A stretch of 64,000 nt of DNA from Carnobacterium sp. CP1 (GTDB taxonomy: Bacteria > Bacillota > Bacilli > Lactobacillales > Carnobacteriaceae), in NCBI RefSeq assembly GCF_001483965.1, contig NZ_CP010796.1:1674001-1738000 (forward strand), in the 5' to 3' direction. The translations under genes and the position numbers were made by a program. Numbering within the stretch: position 1 is the stretch's first letter; each line of letters opens with the position of its first letter. The notes under the pieces were generated by a model, which saw nothing but the letters and a program-made list of their open reading frames with translations, was not told the origin of the DNA and did no database searches. Positions 58,051-64,000 of this stretch are shown here, in pieces.

Positions 58051-61000
58051 TTAATCTTTTAGTCGTTCTTTTTCTGCTGCTTCTGCGCGAACTTTTTCTT
58101 GTTCTTCAGCGTATTTGCTCAGAGCATCAATGTTTACGATGTCATCATCGTCATCCATATCGCGTAGTTCAATTTCTTCATCTTCAGCATTCAATACTTT
58201 CATATCTAATCCTAAAGCTTGTAATTCTTTAACTAATACGCGGAATGATTCAGGAACACCTGGTTTTGGAATAGGATCGCCTTTAACGATAGCTTCGTAC
58301 GTTTTAACACGTCCAACAACATCATCTGATTTGTATGTCAGGATTTCTTGCAGTGTATAAGCTGCACCATAAGCTTCAAGTGCCCAAACTTCCATCTCAC
58401 CAAAACGTTGTCCACCAAATTGAGCTTTACCACCCAATGGTTGTTGTGTAACTAGTGAGTAAGGTCCAGTTGAACGAGCATGTAATTTATCATCGACCAT
58501 GTGGGCCAGTTTGATCATGTACATTACTCCGACAGAAATGCGGTTGTCAAACGGTTCTCCGCTACGTCCGTCATAAAGAACGGTTTTCGCATCTGCAGCC
58601 ATTCCGGCTTCTTGAACTGTTTCCCAAACGTCTTTTTCATTGGCTCCATCAAATACAGGCGATGCAATGTGAATGCCCATTTTGCGAGCGGCCATTCCCA
58701 TATGCAATTCAAGTACTTGTCCAATATTCATCCGTGAAGGTACCCCTAATGGGTTTAACATAATATCAACAGGAGTTCCATCAGGCATAAACGGCATATC
58801 TTCTTCCGGCATAATCAACGAAACAACACCTTTGTTACCATGACGTCCCGCCATTTTGTCCCCTTCATTGATTTTACGTTTTTGAACAATGTAAACCCGA
58901 ACAAGCATGTTTACTCCTGGAGATAACTCATCTCCTGCTTCACGAGTAAAGATCTTAACATCATGGACTGTTCCGCCGCCACCATGTGGTACGCGTAAAG
59001 AAGTATCTCTTACTTCACGAGCTTTTTCACCAAAGATCGCATGCAATAGACGCTCTTCTGCTGATAGTTCCGTTACCCCTTTAGGAGTTACTTTCCCAAC
59101 CAGCAAATCGCCATCAAGAACTTCAGCCCCAATGCGGATAATACCCATTTCATCTAGATCTTTTAAAGCATCTTCTCCGACGTTAGGAATCTCACGAGTG
59201 ATTTCTTCAGGTCCAAGTTTCGTGTCACGTGCTTCTGACTCATATTCTTCAATATGGATCGACGTGTACACATCATCTTTGACTAAACGTTCGCTCATGA
59301 TGATCGCATCTTCATAGTTGTACCCTTCCCAAGTCATGAAGGCTACTAATGGGTTTTGACCTAAAGCCATTTCCCCATTTTCCATAGAAGAACCATCTGC
59401 TAAAATCTCGCCTTTGTCTACGCGATCGCCTTTAGCAACGATTGGACGTTGATTGTAACAAGTACCTGCGTTTGAACGACGGAATTTTGTAACAGGGTAT
59501 TTATCTAATGCCCCGTTGTCTTGACGAATACGAATTTCTTTAGCGTCTACGTATTCAACGATTCCGTCATTTTGACAAATAATTGCCGCGCCTGAGTCTT
59601 TTGCCGCTACGTGTTCCATACCAGTTCCCACTAATGGTGCTTCTGGTCTGATCAACGGTACAGCTTGACGTTGCATGTTTGCACCCATCAATGCCCGGTT
59701 ACTATCATCGTTTTCCAAGAAAGGAATACAAGCTGTTGCTACAGCAACTACTTGTTTAGGAGAAACGTCCATATAATCTACACGGCCGATCGGTACTTCT
59801 AAGTTTTCTTCTACATAACGAGCCAATACGATATCGTTCGCAAATGTGCCATCTTCATTCAACTCTGCATTTGCTTGCGCAACAACATACGCATCTTCTT
59901 CATCTGCTGTTAAATAGTCGATGTGGTCTGTTACTTTACCAGTTTCGCGGTCTACGCGACGGTAAGGTGTTTCAATGAATCCAAATTTATTTACTTTTGC
60001 GAAACTAGATAAGCTGTTGATCAGTCCAATGTTTGGTCCTTCAGGTGTTTCAATCGGACACATACGGCCATAATGCGAGTAATGCACGTCACGAACTTCG
60101 TATCCAGCACGGTCTCTGGTTAAACCACCGGGTCCTAAAGCAGATAAACGACGTTTATGAGTCAACTCGCCTAATGGGTTGGTTTGATCCATAAATTGTG
60201 ACAGTTGAGATGACCCAAAGAATTCTTTGATGGCCGCAACAACTGGACGAATGTTGATCAATTGTTGTGGTGTAACGGTAGCCATATCTTGGATCGACAT
60301 CCGCTCACGTACCACACGTTCCATTCGAGACAAACCAATACGGTATTGGTTTTGCAATAGTTCACCAACCGAACGAATACGACGGTTGCCTAAGTGGTCA
60401 ATGTCATCTACATTGCCGATGCCTTCTTGCAAGTTAAAGAAATAGTTCATTGAAGAAATAATATCAGCCGGTGTAGCATTTTTGATTTCTGTTGATATTA
60501 CGCCATTTCCGATCACATTCACAACTCGTTCAGGGTCTTTTGGAGAAACAACTTTTACAACTTGCAGAGTGATCGGTTCAGTAACGACCGCATCTTCTGT
60601 TGGGTAATACGTAACACTGTTTAGACCAGCATCAAGGTAAGGATCTAAAATGTCCATTTGGTCACGGTCTAATTTAGTTCCTTCTTCTACTAAGATTTCT
60701 CCTGTTTCTGGGTCAACCAAAGTTTCAGCTAATGTTAAATTGAATAAACGTGTTTTTAGGTTTAATTTTTTATTCACTTTGTAACGACCCACGTTTGCTA
60801 AATCATAACGTTTTGGATCGAAAAAGCGAGCAGTCAATAAGCTTCTTGAGCTATCTGCTGTTTTAGGTTCACCTGGACGCAGACGTTCATAAACATCTTT
60901 TAACGCTTCTTCCGTCCGCGAGTCGCTGGCGTTTTTGTGCAAGTCTTTTTCTAGAGTTAAACGAAGGCTTTCATTCTCTCCAAAAATCTCAAGGATTTGA

Positions 61001-61614
61001 TCGTCTGATCCGAACCCAAGCGCACGAACTAAAACAGATAACGGGATTTTACGTGTACGGTCAATACGCACATAAGAAATATCTTTTGCGTCTGTTTCGT
61101 ACTCCAACCAAGCTCCACGGTTTGGAATCAAGGTAGATCCGAAACCTTCTTTACCGTTTTTATCTAGTTTACTGTTAAAGTAAACACCTGGCGAACGAAC
61201 CAACTGAGAAACGATAACTCGTTCTGCTCCGTTAATAACAAAAGTTCCCATGTCGGTCATCAAAGGGAAATCCCCAAAGAAGACTTCTTGGTCTTTCACT
61301 TCACCGGTTACTTTATTGATCAAACGTAATTTCACATAAATAGGCGCTGAGTAGTTTGCATCGTGAGAACGAGCTTCTTCAACGGTATATTTAGATTCTT
61401 GTAATTGGTAATCAAGGAACTCTAATGATAGGTTTCCTGCGAAGTCTTCTATTGGAGAAATGTCTTTAAACATTTCACGTAAGCCTTCATCTAAGAACCA
61501 TTGGTAGGAATTGGTTTGAATTTCAATCAAATTCGGAAGTTCTAAAACTTCGTTGATTCGTGCGAAACTTCTACGTGTACGGTGTTTTCCGTAATTTACT
61601 AAATGGCCTGCCAA
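58051..61614 (-). CDS. rpoB: RNA polymerase beta subunit
   Basis: 1187 residues. [20 protein letters not shown] and [13 protein letters not shown] form the rifampicin region, wild-type looking. The TTG at 61614, six bases after AGGGGTG, gives the usual start ([15 protein letters not shown]-like); a GTG three codons upstream overlaps the ribosome site. [19 protein letters not shown]-type loop is present. First gene of rpoBC. Confidence 0.98.
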   Translation of the reverse strand: MAGHLVNYGKHRTRRSFARINEVLELPNLIEIQTNSYQWFLDEGLREMFKDISPIEDFAGNLSLEFLDYQLQESKYTVEEARSHDANYSAPIYVKLRLINKVTGEVKDQEVFFGDFPLMTDMGTFVINGAERVIVSQLVRSPGVYFNSKLDKNGKEGFGSTLIPNRGAWLEYETDAKDISYVRIDRTRKIPLSVLVRALGFGSDDQILEIFGENESLRLTLEKDLHKNASDSRTEEALKDVYERLRPGEPKTADSSRSLLTARFFDPKRYDLANVGRYKVNKKLNLKTRLFNLTLAETLVDPETGEILVEEGTKLDRDQMDILDPYLDAGLNSVTYYPTEDAVVTEPITLQVVKVVSPKDPERVVNVIGNGVISTEIKNATPADIISSMNYFFNLQEGIGNVDDIDHLGNRRIRSVGELLQNQYRIGLSRMERVVRERMSIQDMATVTPQQLINIRPVVAAIKEFFGSSQLSQFMDQTNPLGELTHKRRLSALGPGGLTRDRAGYEVRDVHYSHYGRMCPIETPEGPNIGLINSLSSFAKVNKFGFIETPYRRVDRETGKVTDHIDYLTADEEDAYVVAQANAELNEDGTFANDIVLARYVEENLEVPIGRVDYMDVSPKQVVAVATACIPFLENDDSNRALMGANMQRQAVPLIRPEAPLVGTGMEHVAAKDSGAAIICQNDGIVEYVDAKEIRIRQDNGALDKYPVTKFRRSNAGTCYNQRPIVAKGDRVDKGEILADGSSMENGEMALGQNPLVAFMTWEGYNYEDAIIMSERLVKDDVYTSIHIEEYESEARDTKLGPEEITREIPNVGEDALKDLDEMGIIRIGAEVLDGDLLVGKVTPKGVTELSAEERLLHAIFGEKAREVRDTSLRVPHGGGGTVHDVKIFTREAGDELSPGVNMLVRVYIVQKRKINEGDKMAGRHGNKGVVSLIMPEEDMPFMPDGTPVDIMLNPLGVPSRMNIGQVLELHMGMAARKMGIHIASPVFDGANEKDVWETVQEAGMAADAKTVLYDGRSGEPFDNRISVGVMYMIKLAHMVDDKLHARSTGPYSLVTQQPLGGKAQFGGQRFGEMEVWALEAYGAAYTLQEILTYKSDDVVGRVKTYEAIVKGDPIPKPGVPESFRVLVKELQALGLDMKVLNAEDEEIELRDMDDDDDIVNIDALSKYAEEQEKVRAEAAEKERLKD

Positions 61615-61874
61615 CCTGTTCACCCCTCAAAATGTTTTGATTGTGTACGTAGACCATCAAAATTTACGGCGGATCAACATATTACAATTGCGTAACAATT
61701 ATTAAAAATACGCAACATTTGATCTGCAACCCTATTTTTTGACAAAAAAAAACCAAAAGAGTCGTGAACTTTTAAATAAAAATCACATTTTCTTTTGTTT
61801 TTCTTTAAAAACCTATTCTGGACAATATTTCAGAACAAGTTTACTTCTACTGGACACACTTACTGCATTAGATT
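61615..61874. other. rpoB leader region, nothing else recognised
   Basis: AT-rich untranslated stretch between the rpoB promoter and start codon; no hairpin or leader family identified. Confidence 0.4.
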
Positions 61875-61903
61875 ATTTTACCGAAAAAAAAGCCCTCTGT
61901 CAA
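61875..61903 (-). promoter_or_regulatory. Promoter of rpoBC
   Basis: Minus-strand TTGACA (61898-61903), 17-base spacer, TAAAAT (61875-61880). Confidence 0.88.
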
Positions 61904-61948
61904 GCACAATAAATCCTGTTTTGTTAAAGATGACCATCTTTTTGGTTT

Positions 61949-62554
61949 TTACCGTTTAACGCTTTGGATAATCCAATATCCTTTGTCTTTACTAATGACT
62001 TCTGCATTGCCGAATGTTTCTTCCATTTTCGCTTTAGCACTAGGAGCACCTTGTTTCTTTTGAATCACGATCATTAATATACCATCTTTTTTGAGATAGT
62101 CATAAGCACCTGTCAAAATACCGTGCACGACTGATTTCCCGGCACGAATCGGCGGATTGCTGACGACTGCTGCAAATTCTTTTTGCGCTACTTGTTCGTA
62201 AATATCAGAAATATGAATAGAAACATTGCCGATTCGGTTATTAGAAGCATTTTGCTTAGCTAAGCCAAGCGCCCGCTCGTTTACATCGACCATCTCTACC
62301 GTACGTTCACTAGCTTCTTTGGCGAATGCCAATCCGATCGGTCCATAACCACAGCCTACATCTAAAATATCTCCCTCAACTAACGAAGTTAAATCAAGTG
62401 TCTCAACCAATAAACGCGACCCAAAATCGACTGTTTTTTTCGAAAACACACCCAAGTCCGTAACAAACTTAAATGTTTGGCCGCGCAATTCGTATGTCCA
62501 CGCTGAATGTTCGCTTGCCGCGCTTGGTTTATTCGTGAAATAATGATCTGCCAT
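61949..62554 (-). CDS. Class I SAM-dependent methyltransferase (RsmC/YbxB-like)
   Basis: 201 residues. SAM motif I DVGCGYGPIG (about 71-80), catalytic SNPPIRAG (about 135-142), which resembles the N-PP motif of guanine-N2 rRNA methyltransferases. Homologues sit between rplL and rpoB in Firmicutes. Substrate inferred to be rRNA, not shown. Confidence 0.85.
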   Translation of the reverse strand: MADHYFTNKPSAASEHSAWTYELRGQTFKFVTDLGVFSKKTVDFGSRLLVETLDLTSLVEGDILDVGCGYGPIGLAFAKEASERTVEMVDVNERALGLAKQNASNNRIGNVSIHISDIYEQVAQKEFAAVVSNPPIRAGKSVVHGILTGAYDYLKKDGILMIVIQKKQGAPSAKAKMEETFGNAEVISKDKGYWIIQSVKR

Positions 62555-62585
62555 ATCAAACCCTCCTTGATTTTAGCTTTAAAGT

Positions 62586-62620
62586 TAAAAAAGACACGCA
62601 GCGAACTGCGTGTCTAAAAA
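62586..62620 (-). terminator. Terminator of rplJL
   Basis: AGACACGCAG-CGAA-CTGCGTGTCT, 10-base perfect stem with a GNRA-like loop and a T-run on the minus strand, 22 bases past the rplL stop. Confidence 0.9.
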
Positions 62621-62642
62621 TTCTACTGTTAAAGCAGATTGA

Positions 62643-63008
62643 TTATTTAAGTGTTACAGTTGCGCCAACAGCTTCTAATGCTTCTTTCATAGCTTCAGCG
62701 TCTTCTTTAGAAACGTCTTCTTTAATTGGTGCAGGAGCTCCGTCAACTAAAGCTTTAGCTTCTTTCAAGCCTAAACCAGTTGCTTCGCGAACTGCTTTGA
62801 TAACTTTGATTTTTGCGTCTCCAACAGAAGTTAATTCTACTGTGAATTCTGTTTGTTCAGCAGCAGCAGCTTCTCCGCCACCAGCAGCAGCTACAGGTGC
62901 AGCTGCAGTTACGCCAAATTCTTCTTCGATTGCTTTTACTAAGTCGTTTAATTCTAATACTGTTGATTCTTTCAAATCAGCAACGATTTGTTCAATGTTT
63001 AATGCCAT
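62643..63008 (-). CDS. rplL: 50S ribosomal protein L7/L12
   Basis: 121 residues. N-terminal dimerisation domain, Ala/Gly-rich hinge (about 35-55), C-terminal domain with [15 protein letters not shown] that recruits elongation factors. GGAGG upstream. Confidence 0.97.
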   Translation of the reverse strand: MALNIEQIVADLKESTVLELNDLVKAIEEEFGVTAAAPVAAAGGGEAAAAEQTEFTVELTSVGDAKIKVIKAVREATGLGLKEAKALVDGAPAPIKEDVSKEDAEAMKEALEAVGATVTLK

Positions 63009-63098
63009 TGTTATTTTCCTCCATTATAGGTTTATAGGTTAGTTTTGTTCATCTTACTTAACTTACGTGTTCAAACGAACAATAAGCCATTTCTCTTA

Positions 63099-63599
63099 TT
63101 AAGCTACTTCTTCTTTTGATTCTGCAACTGCTTTGATAACAAGAGCAGTGTTGCGAACCGGTGCTTGAAGTACTGATAGTAACATAGATAGCAAACCTTC
63201 GCGGTTTGGTAGTTTTGCAAGAGCGTTCATTTCTTCTACTGATGAAACTTTGCCTTCGATGACGCCACCTTTAATTTCTAAAGCTGGTGCTTCTTTTGCA
63301 AAGTCAGCGATGATTTTTGCAGGTGCAATAACATCTTCATCACTAAATGCGATAGCAGTAGGTCCTTTAAAAACATCATCCATTCCTGCTAAACCAGCTG
63401 CTTCTGCTGCACGGCTCAACACAGAGTTTTTGATAACTTTCATTGAAATTCCTGCATCACGTAATTGTTTACGCAAGTCTGTTACTTCTTGAACAGTTAA
63501 ACCACGGTAATCCATCACTACAACAGATGCTGCGTTTTGGAATCGAGTTGTTGCTTTTTCAACAAGTAATTGTTTTTGTTCAATTGCTGCTTGACTCAT
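63099..63599 (-). CDS. rplJ: 50S ribosomal protein L10
   Basis: 166 residues from the ATG at 63599, after GGAGGTGAAAAGTTA; the upstream frame has no ribosome site. Anchors L7/L12 dimers to the ribosome; the C-terminal helix holds [19 protein letters not shown]. Translation controlled by the L10 leader. Confidence 0.96.
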   Translation of the reverse strand: MSQAAIEQKQLLVEKATTRFQNAASVVVMDYRGLTVQEVTDLRKQLRDAGISMKVIKNSVLSRAAEAAGLAGMDDVFKGPTAIAFSDEDVIAPAKIIADFAKEAPALEIKGGVIEGKVSSVEEMNALAKLPNREGLLSMLLSVLQAPVRNTALVIKAVAESKEEVA

Positions 63600-63649
63600 T
63601 AACTTTTCACCTCCCGATCGATTGGAATTTTTTCGCTTCATCAACTAAA

Positions 63650-63785
63650 AAGTCTCTATAACGTAAAAAACTCCATGTCACCGTAGACATAGAGGGAGTA
63701 TTGTATGCTTTCACATATCATCCTCGGCAGGAAATTAAGGCATATAGCCACCTACTGTCTTCGGTAATAGTTCTTAACCTAGACG
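63650..63785 (-). ncRNA. L10 leader (rplJ 5' UTR autoregulator)
   Basis: Between the rplJ promoter and gene the transcript holds CCGAAGACAGTAGGTG and TTAATTTCCTGCCGAGG, the conserved L10-binding kink-turn strands of the L10 leader. ATGTC-TACGGT-GACAT.GAGTTTTTT at about 63660-63690 is a terminator hairpin, consistent with attenuation control by L10-L12. Confidence 0.85.
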
Positions 63786-63814
63786 ATTCTATCAACTCAA
63801 ACCGTCCAGGTCAA
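63786..63814 (-). promoter_or_regulatory. Promoter of rplJL
   Basis: Minus-strand TTGACC (63809-63814), 17-base spacer, TAGAAT (63786-63791), directly upstream of the L10 leader. Confidence 0.75.
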
Positions 63815-63835
63815 GACATTTTTTGTTTTTTTAAA

Positions 63836-64000
63836 TTAAGCTTTGTTAAACGTACTTACGTTAACTTTGATACCAGGTCCAAACGTGCTTGTAATGGTAA
63901 CATTTTTAATGTAGTCGCCTTTAGCAGTTGAAGGTTTTACTTTCACCATTGTGTCTTGGATCGTTGCAAAGTTTTCAACCAATTTAGCTGCATCAAACGA
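63836..64000 (-). CDS. rplA: 50S ribosomal protein L1, C-terminal end (runs off window)
   Basis: 54 C-terminal residues translated by hand: [20 protein letters not shown] is the conserved end region of L1, finishing NVSTFNKA. L1 forms the L1 stalk and represses its own operon. Upstream of rplJ, the normal order. Confidence 0.93.
   Translation of the reverse strand, partial: SFDAAKLVENFATIQDTMVKVKPSTAKGDYIKNVTITSTFGPGIKVNVSTFNKA

Noticed and set aside
57873-58232. Plus-strand reading frame across the rpoB end and rpoB-rpoC spacer
   Set aside because: No ribosome site, antisense to rpoB, low-complexity Leu-rich product from repeat sequence.

Overview
The window is a piece of a low-GC Gram-positive chromosome. 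The gene order (rpoBC, str, S10-spc-alpha, ecfA1-ecfA2-ecfT, rplM-rpsI), the pyruvate oxidase, the ECF transporter genes and the protein sequences point to Lactobacillales. A Carnobacterium-like bacterium is my best guess; this is inferred from protein familiarity and no search was run. No rRNA or tRNA genes and no CRISPR array were seen.

Bases 1-21000 are an accessory, decaying region. It starts with the 5' part of a His-rich metal P-type ATPase behind a perfect ArsR-type palindrome, followed by pyruvate oxidase (makes H2O2) and a cupin protein. An IS1380-family element, a catalase, a marR-nitroreductase-monooxygenase operon, small zinc-ribbon proteins, a second truA-like gene and a flavin-binding oxidase-family protein come next. 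In between lie many broken genes: an HTH fragment, a topoisomerase zinc-finger fragment, a resolvase tail, a DUF1304 gene with two in-frame TGA codons, a P-loop kinase and a RhuM-like gene. A complete type I restriction-modification operon (half-hsdS, hsdM, hsdS, hsdR, then the RhuM remnant) closes the region at 14.0-20.7 kb.

Bases 21000-29500 hold two very small unannotated genes, an SPFH/band-7 protein, rpsI, rplM (with promoter and probable L13 leader), a lipoprotein, a GNAT acetyltransferase, truA and the ECF transporter module ecfA1-ecfA2-ecfT.

Bases 29500-43600 are the S10-spc-alpha ribosomal cluster on the minus strand, from rpsJ to rplQ, including secY, adk, infA, rpmJ and rpoA. It is driven by a consensus promoter at about 43.77 kb with an internal one before infA. 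Bases 44000-54000 carry ilvE, tuf (own promoter), fusA, rpsG and rpsL (str operon), a prepilin peptidase on the plus strand, a quinone oxidoreductase-like gene and a succinate-semialdehyde dehydrogenase. Bases 54196-64000 carry rpoC, rpoB, an RsmC-like methyltransferase, rplL, rplJ with its L10 leader, and the 3' end of rplA.

The most unusual non-coding structure is a degenerate array of hairpins with a strict 52-base period and a 37-base hairpin span. It occurs in two separate intergenic regions (about 45402-45648 and 53938-54100). Other structure that ordinary annotation would miss: a 40-base perfect inverted repeat pair 6.3 kb apart, a structured 231-base spacer between rpoB and rpoC, a dispersed repeat next to terminators at 20.9-23.2 kb, and a 20-base-pair perfect palindrome in the ecfA1-rplQ gap.
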